DNA from: PNAI01 sp964575715
GTDB lineage: Bacteria > Pseudomonadota > Alphaproteobacteria > Rhizobiales > Xanthobacteraceae
DNA: 17,636 nucleotides
Reading direction: 5' to 3'
NCBI GenBank assembly: GCA_964575715.1
Contig: CAZNSG010000220.1
Coordinates: 1 to 17,636 of the forward strand
The notes below the pieces were generated by a model, which was not told the origin of the DNA, searched no databases, and saw only the letters and a list, made by a program, of their open reading frames with translations. Position 1 is the first letter of the stretch. Each line of letters begins with the position of its first letter. The position numbers were made by a program, and so were the translations under genes. Below, piece by piece: positions 6,319-12,919 of the stretch.

Positions 6319-7317
6319 TCACTGAAGCTTTATCCCTGCGGTCTGGATAACTTTTTTCCAGCGCTCGGCTTCCACTCGCACGAACGCGGCGGTCGCCTGC
6401 GGCGTGCCGCCCACCGGCTCGCAGGCATGGTCGCGGAATTTCTGCGCGATGTCGGGCTGCTTGAGCGCCTCGGCGAAGGTGGCACTCAGCTGATCGGCGA
6501 TCTTTTGCGGTGTCTTCGGCGGCAGAAACACGCCCACCCAAGTGGATGACGAAAATCCCGGCAGCGCTTCCGACAATGTCGGCACGTCCGCAAGCGCGGC
6601 CATGCGCTTGTCGGTTCCAACGGCTAAGAGCTTCAACTGCCCGCCTTTGGCCAGCGCAAGCGAGACACCGAGATTGTCAAACATGATATCGACATCGCCC
6701 GCAACCAGACCCTGCAGCGCAGGCGCCGAGCCGCGATAAGGCACTTGCACGAATTTCACATTAGCCGCGAGCTGGAACCACTCGGACGTCAAATGCGACG
6801 TGGTGCCGATCCCTTGCGTCGCAGCGGTGACCTTGCCCGGGTTCACGCGTGCATAGGCGATGAACTCGGCAACACTATTCGCCGGAATTTTCTTTGGATT
6901 GACAAACAAGCCCGACGGGATCGTCGCCAGGATCGACACCGGCACGAATTCGGCGGGCTCAAAAGCGAGCTTCGGATAGAGGCTCTGGTTGACCGTGAGC
7001 GGGGAGGGCGCGGTGACCATGAGCGTATAGCCGTCGGGGTCGGCCTTGAACACGACCTCCGCGCCGATATTGCCGGCGGTGCCCGGCCGGTTGTCGATCA
7101 CGATCGGCTGGCCCCATTTGCGGGTGAGCCATTCGTTTAATATGCGGGGGAGCACGTCCGTGATGCCGCCGGCCGGATAGGGCACGACCATCTTCACCGT
7201 CCGGGCCGGATAGTCTTGTGCCCTTATGTCAATCGCCGATGTCAGCACGGCCGCCAGCGCGATACCGGCGCGTAGCACCGTCCATTGCCGAGACTTGCTG
7301 TTGCAGCAGTTCCGCAT
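6319..7317 (-). CDS. TctC/Bug-family periplasmic solute-binding protein
   Basis: A 332-residue extracytoplasmic solute receptor. The start at 7317 is chosen because AGAAGGGA precedes it and the reading begins with a good signal peptide: basic n-region (SKSRQWTVLR), hydrophobic core (AGIALAAVLTSA) and cleavage after IRA, giving a mature QDYPAR start. The Bug signatures YPARTVKMVVPYPAGGITD (36-54) and IDNRPGTAGNIGAEVV are present, and the length is normal for the family. Bug proteins bind carboxylates or small amides and may feed a tripartite tricarboxylate transporter, but no TctA/TctB genes are here, so it is one of the many orphan receptors. Co-orientation with the methyltransferase suggests a shared transcript. 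The ligand cannot be predicted. Confidence 0.9.
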   Translation of the reverse strand: MRNCCNSKSRQWTVLRAGIALAAVLTSAIDIRAQDYPARTVKMVVPYPAGGITDVLPRILNEWLTRKWGQPIVIDNRPGTAGNIGAEVVFKADPDGYTLMVTAPSPLTVNQSLYPKLAFEPAEFVPVSILATIPSGLFVNPKKIPANSVAEFIAYARVNPGKVTAATQGIGTTSHLTSEWFQLAANVKFVQVPYRGSAPALQGLVAGDVDIMFDNLGVSLALAKGGQLKLLAVGTDKRMAALADVPTLSEALPGFSSSTWVGVFLPPKTPQKIADQLSATFAEALKQPDIAQKFRDHACEPVGGTPQATAAFVRVEAERWKKVIQTAGIKLQ

Positions 7318-7527
7318 GTTCCCTTCTCCGACGCCTGCTTTCCTCACAATTAACGCCTTTGCGCACACCGATCCACCGTGCGCAAAGCGTCTGCGCGAAC
7401 AGAGTTTTGCCCCAATTCTTGCTTCTAGTTTAACATCATTCGGCCGCGTGCCTCTGGCCGCGCCATAGCAGCGTGCGTTACATGGCAGCTTGCGCTAAAA
7501 GCCTGCTCAGCTCAAAGGGGGATTCCC

Positions 7528-8007
7528 ATGTATTCAGCTCGGATCATTGCAATTGCGCTTATGGGCGCAGGCTTGGCCGCATGCGCCGGCGGTACGTTCG
7601 GCGGCCCGAAGGAGGATACCGGAACGCTGATCGGCGCCGGCGCTGGCGCGCTGATCGGCTCGCAGATCGGTGGTGGGCCAGGCGAGCGTGTGGCTGCGGG
7701 CGTTGCCGGCGCATTGCTCGGCGGCTTGATCGGAAACCGGATCGGCGCTGCGCTGGACGACGAAGACAAGCAACGTGCTTATGCCGCGCAGAGGCAGGCA
7801 CTTGAATCCGGCCCATCCGGCGCGCCGGTCGCCTGGCGCAATCCGGATTCGGGCCGCTACGGCAATATCGTGCCGGGCCCGGCCATTCAGCGGCAAGGCA
7901 TGACGTGCAGGCCGTTTACGCACACTATCTATGTCGACGGCCGGCCACAGGTTGCGCGCGGTACCGCTTGCCGCAATCCGGACGGCACGTGGCAGCCGCT
8001 GGCCTAG
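7528..8007 (+). CDS. Glycine-zipper surface lipoprotein (17-kDa antigen/Omp17-like)
   Basis: A 159-residue outer-membrane lipoprotein. The signal ends in a lipobox LAAC with Cys19 as the lipid-modified residue. Residues about 30-75 form a glycine-zipper 2TM domain (TLIGAGAGALIGSQIGGG and AAGVAGALLGGLIGNRIG). The C-terminal part (about 85-159) is soluble, with paired cysteines and a YVDGRPQVARGTACRNPDG stretch typical of the rickettsial 17-kDa surface antigen family. A purine-rich AAAGGGGGATT precedes the ATG, and a terminator follows directly, so it is probably a single-gene transcript divergent from the Bug gene. Such proteins are thought to help envelope integrity; the exact role is unknown. 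Confidence 0.85.
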   Translation: MYSARIIAIALMGAGLAACAGGTFGGPKEDTGTLIGAGAGALIGSQIGGGPGERVAAGVAGALLGGLIGNRIGAALDDEDKQRAYAAQRQALESGPSGAPVAWRNPDSGRYGNIVPGPAIQRQGMTCRPFTHTIYVDGRPQVARGTACRNPDGTWQPLA

Positions 8008-8034
8008 TAACCTGTCGCAAGCACTAAATTTCTG

Positions 8035-8062
8035 AACGGGCGGCCTTGCGACCGCCCGTTTT
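8035..8062 (+). terminator. Intrinsic terminator after the lipoprotein gene
   Basis: A 9-bp stem AACGGGCGG (8035-8043) and CCGCCCGTT (8052-8060) with an 8-base loop is followed by TT. It sits 28 bases after the lipoprotein stop. Confidence 0.8.
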
Positions 8063-8124
8063 CATCAGTTCTTAAGGCCCGGCGCGGTATCAAAAATCCA
8101 CTTAGATCAACATGTGGTGCCGGG

Positions 8125-9540
8125 ATGCTCGGCCAAGGGCTGCCCGTCGAACAATTGCGGGAATATCTCCAGGTACTCAAGCCGGAGGCGCGCGCTCTGC
8201 TGATCGGCGAGCTCGAGCGCGCCTTGCTGCGCGGCGACGATGCGGTCGGCGCCGAGCTCGTGCTCAATGAATTGCGGCGCAGTCTGCGCGAGGCCGGCCA
8301 GCGCGCGCCGCGCTTAGGCAATCCCCCGCGCTTGTTCTTTCAGCCGCTCGAACCATTCCTCGTCGACGATGCGCCCGAGCATCAGCACCGTGGGCGCATC
8401 GCGCGCACTGCCCTCGATCCGATCTGGCAGTGGATTTGCAACGCCGTAATGAAAGCCGACGCGGCGTCCTACAGCCACGAGATCGAACGCGCGCTCGCCG
8501 CCAACGATACCAGCAAAGCCGCACAGATTGCGCGTGCCTTCCAGGATCGCGCGGCACCGCGCATGGCCGAAGCAATTAACGCGGTCAAGCACGACGATAG
8601 GGCGAGCAAGCGGCTCACCGTTCAAATCGGCACGCCCCGTGCGCTCGAGGATGTGCGCATTATTGCCGGCGTACTGAAAGTTCGCGACGGGCTTGCCGCG
8701 TTGGGCGGACAGATGCCGCGGCACATCAAGTCTCTGTCCGGCGGTACGATCGAGAGTGTGAAGACGCTGCTCGATTCCCCCCTTGGCCGCAGTCCCGACG
8801 TGTTTCCCTACGCGCTGATCGTTGTCATGAGCAGGCTCGCCGCGTCTTGGCAGCTGATTCGACTTGCAACTTCCGCTGCCGGAGGCGACGCGGCCACGCG
8901 CATTGCCGAAACTCCCTATGCGCTTGCGGTCACCATTGTACTCGCCGAAATCGAGCGCATGGTGGGCGAGCTTACCGCCGATCTCAAGAGCGGCCGCGGC
9001 GTTGCGGTTTCGGCTTTGCTCAAGGACGTGCATGACGCCGTGCGGGGCGTGCGCACCGAGATTGATCTGTCTAGCGACACGCCCTGGTCGCGCCAGCTTG
9101 CCGCCATCCTCACGCAGATATCGCAAGCGCTGACCGCGGTCATTGAATTGATCCCGGGCCGCGTGCGGCGTTTGTTGCGGCCAGCCAAGGAAGCATCGTC
9201 CGGCGCGCGGCTCAACGCGGACGACGTTGCGGAAACGGAAAGCTTGGTCGGGTTCGTCACGGCCTGTCGCAACTATGCCGGCGAACTTGCCGTCAACGAG
9301 ATCACACTGCGCACTTTCTCCGAGCTTCAACAATATCTCGAAAGCGGCACCCACGCGCTGGTCGATGCGCTGCGCGTGGCGAGCAAGACCGAGCGCCCTT
9401 ACCGGCAGTCGCAAGTGGATGCCGCGGTGCGCTTCTGCGCCAAGGTCTTCGGTCAGGAATATGCCGCCCTGCTCGCCAAGGCCGCCGAGGTCGCCGAGGT
9501 CGCCGCGCACGACACCGAACGCAAGGCGGTAAAAGTCTGA
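8125..9540 (+). CDS. Unrecognised 471-residue helical protein
   Basis: I do not recognise this family. The protein is soluble-looking, with no signal peptide, and appears rich in helix from its alternating hydrophobic/charged pattern (for example EQLREYLQVLKPEARALLIGE near the N terminus and RFCAKVFGQEYAALL near the end). Segments around residues 225-250 (PYALIVVMSRLAASWQLI) and 285-305 (YALAVTIVLAEIERMVGEL) are more hydrophobic but probably buried helices. An alanine-rich AAEVAEVAA occurs near the C terminus. Codon use looks like the host core, which suggests a long-resident gene. The ATG at 8125 has no strong ribosome binding site, and there is no in-frame alternative close upstream. It converges on the YdhR-like gene with 18 bases between stops. 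Confidence 0.75.
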   Translation: MLGQGLPVEQLREYLQVLKPEARALLIGELERALLRGDDAVGAELVLNELRRSLREAGQRAPRLGNPPRLFFQPLEPFLVDDAPEHQHRGRIARTALDPIWQWICNAVMKADAASYSHEIERALAANDTSKAAQIARAFQDRAAPRMAEAINAVKHDDRASKRLTVQIGTPRALEDVRIIAGVLKVRDGLAALGGQMPRHIKSLSGGTIESVKTLLDSPLGRSPDVFPYALIVVMSRLAASWQLIRLATSAAGGDAATRIAETPYALAVTIVLAEIERMVGELTADLKSGRGVAVSALLKDVHDAVRGVRTEIDLSSDTPWSRQLAAILTQISQALTAVIELIPGRVRRLLRPAKEASSGARLNADDVAETESLVGFVTACRNYAGELAVNEITLRTFSELQQYLESGTHALVDALRVASKTERPYRQSQVDAAVRFCAKVFGQEYAALLAKAAEVAEVAAHDTERKAVKV

Positions 9541-9558
9541 GCGAAATTGCAGGACCGC

Positions 9559-9873
9559 TCAGGCCCCCACGCTGATCGTGCCCTCGCGGTTGTCCACCAT
9601 CACCGGCGAATGCAGGTATTCGATCTGCGGCGCCGAGCCATATTTGGCTTCGACGAATTTCTTCCACTCCACCGTATAGACGCGTTCCGCGTCCGCGCGC
9701 GCGGCCCACACATAGATGCCGCCGGCGCGGCGGCCGTCCTCGCTCATCCAGTAATTTTTACGCAACAGCCCGGGAATGCCCTGGTATTTTGGCGCCGTGG
9801 CCTGGAAGGTCTTGGTGATTTCGCTGAGGGTTGCCGGCTTTGGCAACTGGAACGTGACGATGGTGACGATCAT
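9559..9873 (-). CDS. YdhR-like small monooxygenase-fold protein
   Basis: A 104-residue protein with a predicted dimeric alpha/beta-barrel (ABM-like) fold. The start at 9873 (MIVTIVTFQLPKP) follows a GGGGAGGAAGCC ribosome binding site; the longer reading adds 26 residues without support. Features matching the YdhR family are the N-terminal strand, a central GIPGLLRKNYW and the RRAGGIYVWAAR stretch, comparable to the conserved AGGIYLF of YdhR. Proteins of this fold include heme-free monooxygenases, but many have no proven activity. It is divergent from ccmI with 95 bases between starts, a spacing that could hold both promoters. Confidence 0.75.
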   Translation of the reverse strand: MIVTIVTFQLPKPATLSEITKTFQATAPKYQGIPGLLRKNYWMSEDGRRAGGIYVWAARADAERVYTVEWKKFVEAKYGSAPQIEYLHSPVMVDNREGTISVGA

Positions 9874-9968
9874 GGCTTCCTCCCCGTTATTGGCGAATTC
9901 ACATCCAAATTTAGCACGATTATGGGGGGCTATTTTGCCGTACTCGGACATGATGTAAAACCTCCGTC

Positions 9969-11084
9969 ATGGCGCTGTGGTTGATATTTGGGTTGCTGAC
10001 GGCGGCGGCGATTTTCGCCGTTTTGTGGCCACTGGGGCGTCAGGCCCGGCTGCGCACCGACAGCGATCTATCGGTCTATCGCGCCCAGCTCGACGAGATC
10101 GAGGCTGACCGCGCCGCCGGCCGCATCGCGGAGAACGAAGCGGCCGCCGCACGCGTCGAAATTTCGCGCCGGCTGCTCGCCGCCGCCGATACCGCCAAAA
10201 CCGCCGGCGCGCCCGCCGATGCGCCCGCCGATGCAATGTGGCGGCGGCGCGCCGCCGCGCTGGTGGCGCTGGTGCTCATTCCGATCGGCGCAGGCTCGCT
10301 CTATCTCTCGTTCGGCTCGCCATACGAGCCTGGCCAGCCCATCGCGGCACGGCGCGGCGCACCGAGTGAGCAGGACTCGATTCTCGATCTGGTTGCCCGC
10401 GTCGAATCCCACCTTGCACAGAATCCGGACGACGCCCGCGGCTGGCAGGTGGTCGCACCCGTGTATATGCAGCTCGGCCGGTTCACCGATGCGGTCAAGG
10501 CGCGGCAGAGTGTGTTGCGCATTTTGGGCGCCAATGCCGAGCGCGAGGCCGATCTCGGCGAAGCGCTTGCCGCCGCCGCCGGCGGCATTGTCACGGCCGA
10601 CGCCAAGGCTGTGTTCGAGCGTGCGCTGGTCTTGGACGCGAACGAAACTAAAGCGCGCTTCTTTCTCGGGCTTGCCGCCGAGCAGGAGGGCAAGCGGGCG
10701 GAGGCCGCCGCCATCTGGCGCGACATGCTTGCGAAAGCGTCGCCGCAGGCGAATTGGCTCGATGTCGTGCGCGAGGCGATTGCGCGCGTGGAGGGCTCGG
10801 CGCCTCCCGGGCCGACGGAGAGAGAAGTTTCCTCGGCGAATGAGCTTACACCCGGGCAGCGCGACGCGATGGTGCAGGGCATGGTTACGCGCCTCGCCGA
10901 GCGGCTCAAGGCCGAAGGGTCGGATGTGGAGGGTTGGCTGCGGCTGTTGCGCTCCTATATGGTGTTGGGCGAGCGCGACAAGGCGCGCGCGGCCGCTGCC
11001 GATGCCCGCCGGGCGCTCGCGTCCGAGCCGGACAAGCTGCGGCGCGTCAATGAGCTGATCAAAGGTCTCGGCCTCGAAGGTTGA
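9969..11084 (+). CDS. ccmI: Cytochrome c biogenesis protein CcmI (CycH)
   Basis: A 371-residue membrane protein that binds apocytochrome c and brings it to the haem ligation complex. It has the usual layout: TM1 at about 3-22, a cytoplasmic segment with the family motif VYRAQLDEIEADRAAGRI (37-54), TM2 at about 96-113, and a periplasmic part with TPR-like helices (DARGWQVVAPVYMQLGRFTDAVKAR, KARFFLGLAAEQEGKRAEAAAIWR, and a C-terminal DVEGWLRLLRSYMVLGERDKA). The length fits alphaproteobacterial CcmI. There is no clear ribosome binding site. The stop abuts the ccmE start, so the two are co-translated. Its usual partners CcmF and CcmH are not encoded downstream. Confidence 0.92.
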   Translation: MALWLIFGLLTAAAIFAVLWPLGRQARLRTDSDLSVYRAQLDEIEADRAAGRIAENEAAAARVEISRRLLAAADTAKTAGAPADAPADAMWRRRAAALVALVLIPIGAGSLYLSFGSPYEPGQPIAARRGAPSEQDSILDLVARVESHLAQNPDDARGWQVVAPVYMQLGRFTDAVKARQSVLRILGANAEREADLGEALAAAAGGIVTADAKAVFERALVLDANETKARFFLGLAAEQEGKRAEAAAIWRDMLAKASPQANWLDVVREAIARVEGSAPPGPTEREVSSANELTPGQRDAMVQGMVTRLAERLKAEGSDVEGWLRLLRSYMVLGERDKARAAAADARRALASEPDKLRRVNELIKGLGLEG

Positions 11085-11543
11085 ATGGCGATGACGCGCA
11101 AGCAGCGGCGCCTGACACTGATCGGAAGCGGCCTCGGCGTGATTGCGGTCGCGGTGGCGCTGGTGCTGAGCGCGCTCAAGGACTCAATCGTATTTTTCAA
11201 CTCGCCCACCGATGTGGTGGAGAAGCGCATTGCGCCGGGCACCCGCATTCGCCTCGGCGGGCTGGTCAAGCCCGGCAGTCTGGTGCGCGGCGAGCAGCTC
11301 GCCGTCCGTTTCGAAGTCACCGACGGCAACAAGGCGATCCTGGTTGCCTATCAGGGCATCCTGCCGGATCTGTTCCGCGAAGGGCAGGGCGTCGTGACCG
11401 AAGGCGCGCTCGATGCCGCCGGCGTATTCAAGGCCGACTCGGTGCTCGCCAAACACGACGAAACCTACATGCCGAAGGAAGTCGCCGACGCGCTGAAAAA
11501 GCAGGGCCACTGGAAGGACGACTACGAAAAAAAGAAGAAATAG
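11085..11543 (+). CDS. ccmE: Periplasmic haem chaperone CcmE (CycJ)
   Basis: A 152-residue haem chaperone of the system I cytochrome c maturation pathway. A single N-terminal membrane anchor (about 10-31) is followed by an OB-fold domain with GTRIRLGGLVKPGSLVR and VAYQGILPDLFREGQGVV. The haem-attachment motif LAKHDETYMP is intact, with His124 as the covalent haem ligand and Tyr128 nearby. The C terminus is short and lysine-rich. It begins immediately after the ccmI stop codon. CcmE receives haem from CcmC/D and passes it to CcmF/H, so the lack of ccmF and ccmH downstream is the notable point. The intact motif argues that the protein is still used. Confidence 0.95.
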   Translation: MAMTRKQRRLTLIGSGLGVIAVAVALVLSALKDSIVFFNSPTDVVEKRIAPGTRIRLGGLVKPGSLVRGEQLAVRFEVTDGNKAILVAYQGILPDLFREGQGVVTEGALDAAGVFKADSVLAKHDETYMPKEVADALKKQGHWKDDYEKKKK

Positions 11544-11585
11544 CAGCGGCGCGAAACTTCATTCGCGCTTGCTGGCGCGCCAACG

Positions 11586-11681
11586 AGAGCATTTTCCGGC
11601 GAAGTGGGAACCGGTTCGCCGTAGAAAATGCGTCAAAACAAAAAAAGCGGTTTCAGATTCCACAACATCTGATATCGCTCT
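11586..11681. repeat. Dispersed Rhizobiales palindromic element
   Basis: The ends AGAGC (11586-11590) and GCTCT (11677-11681) are inverted. Inside are two hairpins: GCATTTTCCGGCGAA paired with TTCGCCG..AAAATGC (11589-11631), and AGCG..CAGAT/ATCTG..CGCT (11646-11679). The wording GAAGTGGGAACCGGTTCGC is the familiar core of a repeat scattered through Bradyrhizobium-like genomes. It lies 42 bases after the ccmE stop and may stabilise or end that transcript. Confidence 0.7.
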
Positions 11682-11940
11682 AGGATGCGCACTCATGACA
11701 CGAGCTTGTTGAATACGGCTTACTCAAGGTCCGCTTACCACCCGATAGCGACGGAACAGCGGACATCCCGGATCGTCCGAGTCGTGCCATTCGCGTCATT
11801 TTGCACTGCAAAGCAATAGCGAGCCTTTTCGCCGGTTCCGTCACTCGGACTAGCATCAAGTCGGTCACAGACCTGCCGACTGGGGCGTGGTATCCTTCCC
11901 CACATTGCAGGGGGCATGATCCCATCAGGGATCAGGTAAA

Positions 11941-12042
11941 ATGGCGATCAACATTGCAAGGCGGGAATTTATATCTGCGCTCGGCGCACGGATCGACAAG
12001 ATTCATCGCATTTACGAAAAGCGCTTGGGTGGAGTAACGTGA
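11941..12042 (+). pseudogene. Relic of a twin-arginine-type signal start
   Basis: The reading MAINIARREFISALG is the typical N terminus of ABC-type substrate-binding proteins of the MxRREFIxxLG class found in many copies in Bradyrhizobium-like genomes. After residue 15 it runs into unrelated GARIDKIHRIYEKRL and stops at 12040-12042. The hydrophobic core and the whole mature protein are missing, so this is a deletion remnant rather than a gene. Confidence 0.45.
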
Positions 12043-12150
12043 AACACTGAACAAGCTGCGCCATCACTCGTCGCATAACGCGCTAAATGGCCAGCCCCGA
12101 AATCGTCCAGCCGCTGACGTTGAATATGCTGTCAGAGTGGGACACGAAGA

Positions 12151-12660
12151 ATGCTTGATCGTAAGATAGAAATACGCAATTCTGCGATTCAGGGACGCGG
12201 CGTTTTTGCAACCGCACCGATCGCAGCGCGCGAAATCGTGCACCGGATGGGCGGTGAAAATATCTCGATACCACAATGCATTTACAGAGTGCTCTCGGGG
12301 CAATTACGGTTCGATGAACCACTTCAGACATCGAATGCGTCATTTCTCGTGCTTGATCCGATATCCGTTTCATTTAATCATTCTTGCGACCCAAATGCGT
12401 TGATCCGTGGCGAGATCGACATGATCGCGCGGCGTGATATCGCGCCGGGCGAAGAAATCACATACGATTACGCCGCCACTGTAAAACCTGCAATCTATAC
12501 CATGGTCTGGAGCATGCGATGCCGATGCGGGTCGCCGTCATGTCGCGGTCGCATTACCGACATCCGTTCCATTAACGCAACCACCCTGAGCGATTACATC
12601 TCAGTCGATGGCTTACAGGATTTTATTTTGGAGTATCTAAATGGTGCGCGCCCGGTTTGA
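12151..12660 (+). CDS. Bacterial SET-domain protein (putative lysine methyltransferase)
   Basis: A 169-residue protein made of a complete small SET domain. Visible motifs are GRGVFA (15-20), the pseudoknot residues FNHSCDPNA (75-83) and GEEITYDYA (100-108), which form the S-adenosylmethionine and catalytic Tyr site, and a post-SET CRCGSPSCRG (124-133). C124, C126 and C131 with C79 would make the usual zinc site. It should methylate a lysine on a protein, but the substrate is unknown; bacterial members have been found to act on ribosomal or DNA-binding proteins or to be secreted. No secretion signal is seen. Base composition is lower-GC than the neighbours, which suggests transfer. There is an alternative ATG at 12421, but it would delete half the domain. 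Confidence 0.85.
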   Translation: MLDRKIEIRNSAIQGRGVFATAPIAAREIVHRMGGENISIPQCIYRVLSGQLRFDEPLQTSNASFLVLDPISVSFNHSCDPNALIRGEIDMIARRDIAPGEEITYDYAATVKPAIYTMVWSMRCRCGSPSCRGRITDIRSINATTLSDYISVDGLQDFILEYLNGARPV

Positions 12661-12794
12661 CCGGACAGCCGGCGGGCTGGGTCATTTCATGCTGCTCGCC
12701 GGAATGTGACAGCCCATTACGGCCGGCAAATAAGTGCAAAAGAGAGTCCGCGCGCTAATTAAATGATTTCAATAATTTGCGCAGCTTTGCGCAA

Positions 12795-12834
12795 CCTTAC
12801 CGGAGTTTAATTCCCTGGCCATTCACCGGTAAGG
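12795..12834. promoter_or_regulatory. 9-bp inverted repeat upstream of the Do protease gene
   Basis: CCTTACCGG (12795-12803) and CCGGTAAGG (12826-12834) are perfect reverse complements, 22 bases apart. They end 85 bases before the protease ATG. The spacing would suit a dimeric regulator site or a leader hairpin; there is no T-run for a terminator. Which one is not decidable here. Confidence 0.4.
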
Positions 12835-12919
12835 CGCAAGCCCCCATCTTGGGCAAAGGCAAAATGCTTTGGCACCGGAAATTCCCCGGATCAGGCCAGC
12901 ATGACCAGGAGACATCAAG

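Larger units (their letters stand above)
11544..12150. other. Gene-poor scar where ccmF would be expected
   Basis: These 607 bases hold a palindromic repeat (11586-11681), a 33-codon relic (11941-12042) and otherwise nothing I can support. A minus-strand open stretch at 11735-11917 ends CFAVQNDANGTTRTIRDV and looks faintly protein-like but has no start signal. No part resembles CcmF when read in the six frames. Confidence 0.6.

Noticed and set aside
8314..9510. 398-codon minus-strand open frame opposite the unrecognised protein
   Set aside because: Since the plus-strand gene is unrecognised, I compared both. The minus frame is rich in His, Arg and Gly with no hydrophobic periodicity, whereas the plus frame shows a normal helical pattern and is longer.
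11735..11917. Minus-strand 60-codon open frame ending TRTIRDVRCSVAIGW
   Set aside because: It looks mildly protein-like but has no ribosome binding site, signal sequence or recognisable motif, and lies in repeat-flanked debris.
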